From positions 1 to 11,676 of the forward strand of contig JAGIAF010000086.1 in the NCBI GenBank assembly GCA_017745015.1: DNA of 11,676 nucleotides. The letters are read 5' to 3'. A program made the translations under genes and the position numbers. The notes beneath the pieces were generated by a model. It worked only from the letters and a program-made list of their open reading frames with translations, had not been told where the DNA came from and did no database searches. Each line of letters opens with the position of its first letter. Position 1 is the first letter of the stretch. This stretch comes from Bdellovibrio sp. GTDB lineage: Bacteria; Bdellovibrionota; Bdellovibrionia; Bdellovibrionales; Bdellovibrionaceae. Positions 5,516 through 11,676 of this stretch are shown here, piece after piece.

Positions 5516-6814
5516 ATGAAAAGATCGAAGCTCGCGACCCTCACTTTGTTGTCCGTTTTCGCTCTGAACACGCAAGCAGCGAACACATTAACACTCGAAG
5601 ATACTTTGAAAATTGCTGATGAAAGTTCCCCTCAAGTTAAGAGAGCGGAGGCAGCAAAGGACGAGGCAAGCTGGAAGAAGGTTGAAGCCTATTCTCAATT
5701 CTTGCCACGAGTGACTCTGGGGGGCTCACATCTTTTAGATAGCAAATTCATGGTGGAGCAAATGGATTTGGGAGCCGGTCCCTTTTCCATCGAATTGATT
5801 CAGCCTTATACGATCTGGTCCGCACGTGCGGAGTGGTTGATCTTTGACGGACTTGCTAACTACGATCGCTACAGTTCTATGAGCTATGGTGCCACAGCGG
5901 CAGAGAAAGAAGCGGATTGGGCGCGCTTCCAAATTAATCAAGAAACGAAAGTTAAATTCTACAAGTCATTAGCAGCTGTTGAACTTGAAAAAGTGGCAAA
6001 CCAAAACGTCAGAACTTTGGAAGATCACTTGTCTCGTGCAAAAGCATTCCGTCAAAGTGGTGCGGGCACGAACTTCGACGTACTTCGCGTGGAAGTACAA
6101 TTGAATGAGGCGCAATCTGAAAAATTGAATGCGGAAGACAATACCATTCTTGCCAGACAAAATTTGCTGACCGGCTTGGGTGTTGAAGACCAAGGTCAAT
6201 TGATCAGTGGTGCGTTACCTGTTCCGGAAGCGCAGAAGGTTGCTGACTTGAAGAAACCGACAAAAATTGAACGCCTTGATTATCAAGCGTTGCAAGATCG
6301 AGAATTGGCTTCGCACAAAGCGTGGCTAGCAGCTTACAAGCACTGGGTTCCAAAATTCTCAGTCTTCGGCCAAGCGGATTACTATAATAACGTCAGCAAA
6401 GGTTTGACGGATCAAGATTTTAATAACGCTTACTCTGTGGGCGTGAACATGACTTGGAATGTGTTTGATGGTTTTGCATCTTCGGCCCAATCTGCTCAAG
6501 CAGATGCGCGCCAAGTGCAAGCCCGTGAAACAACTCGCCAAGCAAAGCTTAAAGACGCCTATGACTTTGATTTCTGGAAAAGAAGATATTTGTACTCTGC
6601 CGCTCTTTATAAAGCAAAAACGGTGGACGTAGAAAAGGCACAAGAAAGTGTTCGTTTAGCAACTCAGTCCTTCAAGGCGGGAACTCGTACAAGTTCCGAA
6701 GTTCTTGATGCGGAATTGGATTTGTTCAGAGCGCGCGCCGGTGTCGTGAATGCGCAAGTGAGCGCATTGGAAGCATTGATCAATTTAGAATTGTCCTTAG
6801 GGAAGGAACTTTAA
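5516..6814 (+). CDS. TolC-family outer-membrane efflux channel
   Basis: The 432-residue protein has a signal peptide (about 1-21, ending TQAA) with no lipobox cysteine, so it is a cleaved, non-lipidated outer-membrane protein. It shows the two internal repeats of the OEP/TolC family. The first repeat starts with LTLEDTLKIA (25-34) and has the strand word AEWLIFDG (105-112). The second has MTWNVFDG at about 311-318 and the closing helix segment FKAGTRTSSEVLDAELD near 385-400. Trimers of this family form a barrel plus a periplasmic tunnel through which the pump expels its substrate. The ribosome binding site is weak (GGTGA at 5508-5512). It is the first gene after the repressor-controlled promoter, only 4 nt before the emrA-like gene. 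The family is certain; the transported drugs are unknown. Confidence 0.94.
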   Translation: MKRSKLATLTLLSVFALNTQAANTLTLEDTLKIADESSPQVKRAEAAKDEASWKKVEAYSQFLPRVTLGGSHLLDSKFMVEQMDLGAGPFSIELIQPYTIWSARAEWLIFDGLANYDRYSSMSYGATAAEKEADWARFQINQETKVKFYKSLAAVELEKVANQNVRTLEDHLSRAKAFRQSGAGTNFDVLRVEVQLNEAQSEKLNAEDNTILARQNLLTGLGVEDQGQLISGALPVPEAQKVADLKKPTKIERLDYQALQDRELASHKAWLAAYKHWVPKFSVFGQADYYNNVSKGLTDQDFNNAYSVGVNMTWNVFDGFASSAQSAQADARQVQARETTRQAKLKDAYDFDFWKRRYLYSAALYKAKTVDVEKAQESVRLATQSFKAGTRTSSEVLDAELDLFRARAGVVNAQVSALEALINLELSLGKEL

Positions 6815-6818
6815 TTTT

Positions 6819-7679
6819 ATGGGAAATCTTAAAAACAAACGCAAAGAGTTGATGATTTTTGGTGGAGTTGTCGCTTTTGTTGTGATCGCAGTGTTTGGTT
6901 ACTATGAGTGGTCACACGTATCTACCGACAATGCGCAAATTCAGGCTCACACTTTGATGCTCTCATCGAAAGTTCCTGGGATCGTGATTGAAGTTCTAGT
7001 TCAAGAAAATGAGCCGGTTAAAGAAGGCCAAGTCTTGGCTCGTATCGACAGCAAGGACTACACGAACAACGTAAAGCAAGCCGAAGCGGAACTTGAGGGC
7101 GTGAAAGCGAAACTTCACGATGCCGAAGCAAACTTCAAGCGTATGAGCGACCTTTACAAAGGCAATGTGGTTTCGCGCGCTCAATACGACAATGCTGAAG
7201 CCACTTACCGAGAAGTGAATAAAAAAGTTCAAGCGATCCAAGCTCAAGTGGCGCAAGCACAATTGAACGCGAGTTACACCGAGATTAAAGCACCAACGGA
7301 TGGTCGCATCGCTCGTAAAGCGGTAGAGCCGGGCATGGTGATTCCTGCAGGACAACCGTTATTTGGCTTCGTTGAATCCAGCACACGTTGGGTGATCGCG
7401 AACTTTAAAGAGACTGAGATCACTCACATCTCTAAAGGTAAGCCAGTGAAAATCGAAGTTGATGCTTTGCCCGGTCAAGAATTCCACGGTGAGGTGGAAA
7501 GCTTGAGCCCAAGCACAGGTGCAGTGTTCTCGTTGCTTCCACCAGACAACGCGACTGGTAACTTTACGAAAGTCGTTCAACGTGTCCCTGTGAAGATCAA
7601 ACTTTTGGATCTAACTGCGGAACAGATCGAACGCCTGCAAGCGGGATTGTCAGCAAACGTTTCAGTGAAAGTGCGCTAA
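6819..7679 (+). CDS. emrA: EmrA-like membrane-fusion protein (HlyD family)
   Basis: The 286-residue periplasmic adaptor is anchored by one N-terminal membrane helix (about 11-28). It contains, in order, the first half of the lipoyl domain (VSTDNAQIQAHT, then VPGIVIEVLVQENEPVKEG at 52-70), an alpha-helical hairpin (about 78-150), and the second lipoyl half with APTDGRIARKAVEPG (158-172). A beta-barrel region follows, with WVIANFKETEI (191-201) and the EmrA-type signature SLLPPDNATGNFTKVVQR (238-255). It links the inner-membrane pump to the TolC-type channel. It is shorter than E. coli EmrA (about 390 residues), mostly because the helical hairpin is shorter. It starts 4 nt after the tolC stop, with GGAAGGA at 6801-6807 inside the tolC end, so it is in the same operon and probably coupled. 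Confidence 0.92.
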   Translation: MGNLKNKRKELMIFGGVVAFVVIAVFGYYEWSHVSTDNAQIQAHTLMLSSKVPGIVIEVLVQENEPVKEGQVLARIDSKDYTNNVKQAEAELEGVKAKLHDAEANFKRMSDLYKGNVVSRAQYDNAEATYREVNKKVQAIQAQVAQAQLNASYTEIKAPTDGRIARKAVEPGMVIPAGQPLFGFVESSTRWVIANFKETEITHISKGKPVKIEVDALPGQEFHGEVESLSPSTGAVFSLLPPDNATGNFTKVVQRVPVKIKLLDLTAEQIERLQAGLSANVSVKVR

Positions 7680-7686
7680 CACCAAT

Positions 7687-7705
7687 AAGAGGCTTCGAGC
7701 CTCTT
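7687..7705 (+). other. Hairpin between emrA and emrB
   Basis: AAGAGGCT (7687-7694) and AGCCTCTT (7698-7705) form a perfect 8-bp stem with a TCG loop. It is followed directly by the emrB ribosome binding site AAGGAAG (7707-7713). Only three T residues follow, so it is unlikely to be a full terminator. It may act as a partial attenuator, mRNA stabiliser or processing site that sets pump versus adaptor levels. Confidence 0.6.
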
Positions 7706-7718
7706 TAAGGAAGTCTTT

Positions 7719-9272
7719 ATGACTAACAAATCGAAACTGGTGGTGTTGGTGGCTGTGATGGCGTCTCTGCTTGAGATCATCGACAGCTCCATCGTCAACG
7801 TCGCCTTGCCGACCATGATGGGTAACTTGGGTGCCACCCTTGAAGACATCAGTATGGTGGTAACGGGTTATGCGATTGACAATGCCATTATCTTGCCGGT
7901 GTCAGCGTGGCTGGGTGGTCGGGTCGGTCGCCGTAAGTATTTCATCGGTTGTATTGGCCTTTTTACCGCGACATCAGTGGCCTGCGGTTTTGCTCCAAAT
8001 CTTTATACCTTGATCTTCTTCCGTATCTTGCAAGGTCTTGCTGGTGGTGCGCTTCTGCCAACATCGCAGACTTTAATTTACGAACAATTCCCGAAAGAAA
8101 AAGCGGGAACAGCAGGTGCGATCTTCGGTATGAGTGTGATGATTGGTCCAACTCTTGGTCCTACACTGGGGGGCTGGTTGACGGATACATTCGGGTGGAG
8201 ATCCATCTTCAATGTGAATCTTCCATTGGGAATTCTTGCTATCATCATCGGTTTGATGGCGGTGGAAAATCCTCCATTTGCCATGGGTAATAAGGGCGAG
8301 AAGAAACCATTCGACATCTGGGGCTTGGTGTTCTTGGTGGCTGGTATTGGTTGTCTGCAGTACATGCTGGAGCGTGGAGAATCCAACGACTGGTTTGATT
8401 CAAAACTGATCGTGGCCTGCGGTATCGTAACTTTGGTGAGTTTACCGTTGTTCGTATGGTGGGAAACAAAAGTAAAAGCACCGATCATGAACGTGCGTCT
8501 GTTCTTGGACGGCGTGGTGGCAAACGGTGCGGCTCTGCAAGCGCTCTTGGGATTCTTCCTTTACGGCTTGGTTTTTATCTTGCCGGTGTTTGTAGGTCAG
8601 ACTTTCCACTATGATGCGACTCAGACGGGGATGCTCTTTATTCCGGGTTCGATCTGTACGGCGTTGATGATGCCGTTCATTGGTAAGGCCTTGGGTAAAG
8701 GTGTGAATCCGAAGCTATTGATCTCGATCGGCTTCCTGGGGGTTATGACAAGTGCCTTCATGTTCACGCTACTTTCACCACAATCTTCTAAAGCAGATGT
8801 GTTGATGGGACTGTACGTACGCGGATTTGCTATGGCTTTCTTGTTTGTTCCGATCAATTCATCCATCTTGTCGCAATTTAGCGGTATGCAAATGGGTGAA
8901 GTGTCGGGGATCTTGAACTTGTTCCGTCAAATTGGTGGCAGTATCGGGATCGCCTTCATCGGTACGATGTTAACGAAAACGGGCAAGCAGCACTATGCAG
9001 ATATGGCTCCGCACGTGACGTTATTGGATTTCAATACTTTGTCTGCCTATAACGGTGCGATGAGCAGTCAGAAGCTTTCAACATCTATGGGTATGGCGAC
9101 CAAGGCAGAACTTGCGATTCGCAGTATCTATGGCCGCGTGCAAGCGCAAGTATTTATGCTGAGCTTTAGAGAGATCATGTTCATCATCATGTTTGTGATG
9201 GTCTTTGCGTTCGTACCGCTCTATTTACTCAAATTCAAAAAGAAAGTCGTGGCTGTTGCCGACTCTCATTAA
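7719..9272 (+). CDS. emrB: EmrB/QacA-type MFS drug-proton antiporter (DHA2, 14 helices)
   Basis: The 517-residue integral membrane protein has the length and hydrophobic pattern of the 14-helix DHA2 family (E. coli EmrB is about 512 residues). Diagnostic motifs are visible: motif D1 in helix 1 (LEIIDSSIVNVALPTM, 18-33, with Asp22), motif A (LGGRVGRRKYF, 65-75), motif B (RILQGLAGGALLPTSQTL, 102-119) and motif C, the antiporter signature (GPTLGPTLGGW, 143-153). These pumps use the proton gradient to export drugs. With the upstream adaptor and TolC channel it completes an EmrAB-TolC tripartite exporter crossing both membranes. The start has AAGGAAG (7707-7713) 5 nt upstream. The gene ends at a strong bidirectional terminator. 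The substrate cannot be read from sequence. Confidence 0.95.
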   Translation: MTNKSKLVVLVAVMASLLEIIDSSIVNVALPTMMGNLGATLEDISMVVTGYAIDNAIILPVSAWLGGRVGRRKYFIGCIGLFTATSVACGFAPNLYTLIFFRILQGLAGGALLPTSQTLIYEQFPKEKAGTAGAIFGMSVMIGPTLGPTLGGWLTDTFGWRSIFNVNLPLGILAIIIGLMAVENPPFAMGNKGEKKPFDIWGLVFLVAGIGCLQYMLERGESNDWFDSKLIVACGIVTLVSLPLFVWWETKVKAPIMNVRLFLDGVVANGAALQALLGFFLYGLVFILPVFVGQTFHYDATQTGMLFIPGSICTALMMPFIGKALGKGVNPKLLISIGFLGVMTSAFMFTLLSPQSSKADVLMGLYVRGFAMAFLFVPINSSILSQFSGMQMGEVSGILNLFRQIGGSIGIAFIGTMLTKTGKQHYADMAPHVTLLDFNTLSAYNGAMSSQKLSTSMGMATKAELAIRSIYGRVQAQVFMLSFREIMFIIMFVMVFAFVPLYLLKFKKKVVAVADSH

Positions 9273-9304
9273 AAAAAAGGGAAGCGGTAGCTTCCCTTTT
9301 TTTA
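9271..9304. terminator. Bidirectional intrinsic terminator after emrB
   Basis: GGGAAGC (9279-9285) pairs with GCTTCCC (9290-9296) around a GGTA loop. The stem is extended by an A-run (9271-9278) against a T-run (9297-9303). It serves emrB on the plus strand and the hydrolase gene on the minus strand. Both stop codons lie within the A/T flanks. Confidence 0.9.
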
Positions 9305-10249
9305 TTTTTCTACCGACTTAAAGAACTTAACAATGTCATCGTGAACTGCTCTATTGGTCTCATGTCCCAAGGGATAGAGTTTGAAGGTCGCATTAAGTCC
9401 GGCATCTTTATAGAGCTTTTCAGCAAGGGGCCAACGCTGAACTGGCATTTTTCCGAAAAGAGAAAAAATCAGATCTTCATCTGCCTTCGTGTAGCTATCG
9501 CGAAAAAGGACTGAATCATTTTCGTCTTTTTCGCCCAGGAACAGAAACATAGGAACTGATGCAACCTTCTTAAGATCTATTTTAGAATTGATAAGAGGAT
9601 CTAAATCAGCAATTCCGACGGGGTAGTTTAGTGTTTTGCTTTTGTACTCTTTGAGTGGAGCAAGCGGCCAACCACCAGGAGCTCCCAAAGCAACGGCTTT
9701 CACCATCTCTGGATGAATAAAAGAAAAACGATTTACGAACATAGCGGAGGCAGAAAATCCGAACAAGAAGATCTTTTCATCAAGAACCTTGCCGTCCTTT
9801 CGCTTAATCACGGTCCGTGCTGCATCGACCATTTTTATCAACTGCAGATCGACACGTTTTAATTCTCCCGCCTTTACTTCGAGTGAATTGCGGGAAAGTG
9901 AATGAGTGTAAATTGGAGTCTTACCATAAACGCGAGGGAACGCCGGCACCAACAATGCGCATGACATACTCTCGGCGAGTGCTGACCACTCCAATAGTTC
10001 AGAACGGGATTTTCTTACCTGGGTTTCATAATCAAGCTGTGAGCCACCTGAGTTATTTGGAATTACCAACAAGGGCAGCTTCTTTTTTTTGACTGCTGGA
10101 ACATAGAGAAAGAATGGATAGTTAAATCCAAGGTCAGAGTCTGCTTCGACCCGGTAGAATGTACCCAAATTACTTACTTGGGGAGAGTGGCTAGAAGCCA
10201 TAACATTTGCTGAGAACAGAAGGAGCCAAACGGGAAGCAATTTTCGCAT
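9302..10249 (-). CDS. Exported alpha/beta-hydrolase (putative esterase)
   Basis: The 315-residue protein has a signal peptide (about 1-18, ending VMA) and a mature alpha/beta-hydrolase domain. The nucleophile elbow is G164-F-S166-A-S168 at the end of a hydrophobic strand (KIFLFGFSASA). The acid is probably D242 in FLFLGEKDEND (235-245), and the histidine H296 lies in PLGHET (293-298). PNNSGGS near residues 64-70 could shape the oxyanion hole. The triad order and spacing fit esterases of the PHB-depolymerase/dienelactone-hydrolase type; the substrate is unknown. The ATG lacks a clear ribosome binding site. A candidate promoter would start transcription almost at the ATG. The gene stands alone between two nearly identical terminators, so it is probably transcribed by itself. 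Confidence 0.86.
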   Translation of the reverse strand: MRKLLPVWLLLFSANVMASSHSPQVSNLGTFYRVEADSDLGFNYPFFLYVPAVKKKKLPLLVIPNNSGGSQLDYETQVRKSRSELLEWSALAESMSCALLVPAFPRVYGKTPIYTHSLSRNSLEVKAGELKRVDLQLIKMVDAARTVIKRKDGKVLDEKIFLFGFSASAMFVNRFSFIHPEMVKAVALGAPGGWPLAPLKEYKSKTLNYPVGIADLDPLINSKIDLKKVASVPMFLFLGEKDENDSVLFRDSYTKADEDLIFSLFGKMPVQRWPLAEKLYKDAGLNATFKLYPLGHETNRAVHDDIVKFFKSVEK

Positions 10250-10255
10250 TCCACT

Positions 10256-10285
10256 ATCGTATTAATGACTAAGGTGTTTGTCCAA
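10256..10285 (-). promoter_or_regulatory. Possible promoter of the hydrolase gene
   Basis: On the minus strand, TTGGAC (10285-10280) and TACGAT (10261-10256) are 18 bp apart and resemble -35 and -10 boxes. Transcription would begin near 10249, at or beside the ATG, which would make the mRNA leaderless. The match is only moderate. Confidence 0.3.
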
Positions 10286-10290
10286 ACTAT

Positions 10291-10316
10291 AAAAGGGAAG
10301 CGAGGGCTTCCCTTTT
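10291..10316 (-). terminator. Intrinsic terminator of the 10319-10621 gene
   Basis: AAAAGGGAAGC (10291-10301) pairs perfectly with GCTTCCCTTTT (10306-10316) around a GAGG loop. It begins 3 bases beyond the stop codon of the small exported protein. The arms are identical to those of the terminator at 9275-9300. Confidence 0.82.
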
Positions 10317-10318
10317 AA

Positions 10319-10621
10319 TTACCGACCAGATTCAACAGAGTCAGTTTCAGAACAAATTCCAGAGTTCAACATCTTTTCAACTGCCATCATTTGTTGCTGA
10401 ATTTTCATGGCTTCAACCATATCGTCAGAGTTCTCCTCAGAATCCGCAAAAACACTACGTGTTATATTGGTCGCCTCAATCAGCCGCTGTTTGAGGACGA
10501 CGCTATTTTGTTTTAAAATCTCAATTTCAGCCGGCTTACACTCATGCGACTCCGCAAAGGCGTGAGATACCGAAATTGTAGCCATCGCTACTAACATTGC
10601 TTTTACAATCATGTTTTTCAT
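10319..10621 (-). CDS. Small exported helical protein with two cysteines
   Basis: Read from the ATG at 10621, the product has 100 residues. A clean signal peptide (about 1-23, ending HAFA) is followed by a mature chain of about 77 residues. This is mostly helix and has two cysteines near its ends (in HEC and GIC, residues 28 and 89), which could join a helical hairpin by a disulfide. The family is not recognised. The frame also opens at an ATG at 10681, which has a much better ribosome binding site (AAGGAGGT, 2 nt upstream) but would add 20 charged residues before the signal peptide. The 10621 start has only a weak GAGAG sequence. I prefer 10621 because of the signal peptide, but the start is uncertain. 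A terminator follows directly. Confidence 0.7.
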   Translation of the reverse strand: MKNMIVKAMLVAMATISVSHAFAESHECKPAEIEILKQNSVVLKQRLIEATNITRSVFADSEENSDDMVEAMKIQQQMMAVEKMLNSGICSETDSVESGR

Positions 10622-10786
10622 TTTCTCTCTCTTTTCTGTTGCTACGTGGACGTAGATTTCATTTCGAATAGTGCAAGCCATCTACCTCCTTGGAATGAGA
10701 TATATGGGCTTTAGTCACAACATTCCTGTCTAACCTTTGAATTCAATCTGAAATTCGTCACTTTTGTTAACGCCACGTTTTAGCCA

Positions 10787-10807
10787 GGTGTCAAAACTTG
10801 ATACACC
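10787..10807 (-). other. Imperfect hairpin downstream of the 10829 gene
   Basis: GGTGTCAA (10787-10794) pairs with TTGATACACC (10798-10807), with a 2-nt bulge and a 3-nt loop. It lies 22 bases beyond the stop of the minus-strand gene at 10829. No T-run follows on that strand, so it is a weak candidate terminator or 3'-end protector. Confidence 0.3.
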
Positions 10808-10828
10808 TTCTAAGAGATCAGTTAGGAG

Positions 10829-11287
10829 TTAATTCATCACCTGAATCTCTTCAGTTACTTTAATCTGTTTCCCGCTGCTAGTTTGCCCACGGAACGTCAG
10901 ATAGCCCATCTTCGCGCCTTGGCCAAAAGGCACGCGACCGCATTTGATGTTGCAGAAGATCTGTCCCACCGTGCCGGGAGGGATTTCACGCTGTAATCCC
11001 GTGGAAGCCAGTCTTGCGCCTTCATACTTACAAGTGTAGTCGCCCGTGGTGAAGGTCAAAGAAATTGGATAGATCGTCGAAGACGTGTTGTTGGTAATAA
11101 AGGCTTCAGAAATATCAATGTATGGAGCCGCAACATCCGGTTGGGTTGCGCCTTCGTTCATCGCTTTGCAGCTGTAGCCATTGCCAGGGATTGGATAGAG
11201 AGAGCCATTGGTTCTAAGTTCGACTCCACCAGCGAATGCTGAGGAAGCTGTGAATGCCAAACAGATAAGAGTGAAGAGTGTTTTCAT
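10829..11287 (-). CDS. Small secreted protein with four cysteines, probably beta-rich
   Basis: The 152-residue protein has a signal peptide (about 1-19, ending SAFA) and a mature part of about 133 residues. Alternating hydrophobic and polar stretches, such as IYPISLTFTTGDYTC near 72-86 and GYLTFRG near 128-134, suggest a beta-sandwich. Mature cysteines at 40, 86, 112 and 116 could form two disulfides. C112 and C116 sit in the short word FCNIKCG. No family is recognised; a periplasmic or secreted role is all that can be said. The start has a strong AAGGAGG about 5 nt upstream of the ATG at 11287. It stands alone, between a hairpin downstream and the terminator of the next gene upstream. Confidence 0.82.
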   Translation of the reverse strand: MKTLFTLICLAFTASSAFAGGVELRTNGSLYPIPGNGYSCKAMNEGATQPDVAAPYIDISEAFITNNTSSTIYPISLTFTTGDYTCKYEGARLASTGLQREIPPGTVGQIFCNIKCGRVPFGQGAKMGYLTFRGQTSSGKQIKVTEEIQVMN

Positions 11288-11373
11288 GGGGTCCTCCTTG
11301 TTATCTGTCTAGGCTATTCTTCGAGTCCTAAAGCCGCAAAGAGGACAAACCTGCACTGATGAAAGTCAAAAAA

Positions 11374-11399
11374 AAGAGGAAGGTAAAAACCTTCCTCTT
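11374..11399 (-). terminator. Intrinsic terminator of the partial right-edge gene
   Basis: AAGAGGAAGG (11374-11383) pairs perfectly with CCTTCCTCTT (11390-11399) around a 6-nt loop. On the minus strand the stem is followed by a run of T residues (complement of 11368-11375). It lies 23 bases beyond the stop codon at 11423. Confidence 0.88.
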
Positions 11400-11422
11400 C
11401 ATCACCGCGATAGCAGCTAAAA

Positions 11423-11676
11423 CTATTCCATTGTGTAGATGATAGCTTTAACAGTGCCTGCTTTGTTCAAAGCTGCATTCAAGCAAGCTTTTGCAGAATC
11501 GAAATCCATAGCTTCTTTTTCTGGGCCGTAAGAGATCAACATTTTACCGTTAGCGAATTCAGCACCAACCAGGCAGCCATTTTCTTTCATGTAGATGTTG
11601 CCAGAAACAGAAACTGGAACTTCGATAGAAGATTTTGTGTACTTGATAGAGCAGAAGTACGCCAATTGTTTGCCTT
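11423..11676 (-). CDS. Partial gene: C-terminal part of a small protein, cut by the right edge
   Basis: The frame is open to the window edge, so the 5' end is missing. The first codon that could start it inside the window is a TTG at 11665-11663, but the frame continues upstream as G-K-Q-L-A-Y-F-C, which reads like the start of a mature exported protein just after a signal peptide. The visible 80 or so residues contain three cysteines (in YFC, NGC and KAC) and short alternating strands. The chain ends in KAIIYTME. The family is not recognised. A strong terminator follows the stop. By analogy with its neighbours it may be another small exported protein; this is inference because the N-terminus is not seen. 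Confidence 0.72.
   Translation of the reverse strand, partial: GKQLAYFCSIKYTKSSIEVPVSVSGNIYMKENGCLVGAEFANGKMLISYGPEKEAMDFDSAKACLNAALNKAGTVKAIIYTME

Noticed and set aside
5108..5575. 155-codon minus-strand frame across the marR-tolC promoter region
   Set aside because: It runs antisense into tolC, covers a clear promoter and operators, and overlaps the well-supported marR gene in another frame.
8078..8488. 136-codon minus-strand frame inside emrB
   Set aside because: It is antisense to a conserved membrane protein gene, with no ribosome binding site and an unnatural composition.
11663..11665. TTG as the true start of the right-edge gene
   Set aside because: The frame stays open to the window end and reads like a mature protein just after a signal peptide, so the start most likely lies outside the window, although an AAGG sits upstream of the TTG.

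Overview
The window is an 11.7-kb piece of a bacterial chromosome with moderate G+C, dense coding, AAGGAG-type ribosome binding sites and many exported proteins. Its mix of genes (a PilZ protein, a HAMP membrane protein, a TolC-EmrA-EmrB efflux operon under a MarR regulator, and several small secreted proteins of no known family) fits a Gram-negative bacterium. The style of the genes recalls Bdellovibrio and relatives. That placement is an impression, because no rRNA or other marker gene is present.

Left part (1-3562): a small HAMP-domain membrane protein (minus strand) is divergent from an exported coiled-coil protein (plus strand) built on a strikingly regular 11-residue phenylalanine repeat. 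Converging on the latter is a tightly coupled three-gene minus-strand operon: a 99-aa protein of unknown function, an RlmM/FtsJ-type 2'-O-ribose RNA methyltransferase, and a YcgR-like PilZ (c-di-GMP) protein. The genes overlap by 4 nt and 28 nt. The gap in front of this operon (3397-3562) is packed with direct and inverted repeats.

Middle (3563-9272): an exported protein with a Pro-Thr/Ser linker and a possible lysozyme-like domain comes first, ending at a terminator shared with a convergent MarR gene. The marR gene is divergent from tolC-emrA-emrB, which encodes an outer-membrane channel, a membrane-fusion protein and a 14-helix DHA2 MFS pump: a complete tripartite drug exporter. Between marR and tolC lies a near-consensus sigma-70 promoter whose -10 box is bracketed by two GTTAG-N4-CTAA dyads 21 bp apart. 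These are the likely MarR operators.

Right part (9302-11676): minus-strand genes, each with its own terminator or start signal. They encode an exported alpha/beta hydrolase, two small exported cysteine-containing proteins, and a partial gene cut by the right edge. Two almost identical terminator hairpins flank the hydrolase gene. No tRNA, rRNA, CRISPR array, insertion sequence or phage gene was seen, and no gene-free stretch exceeds 300 bases.
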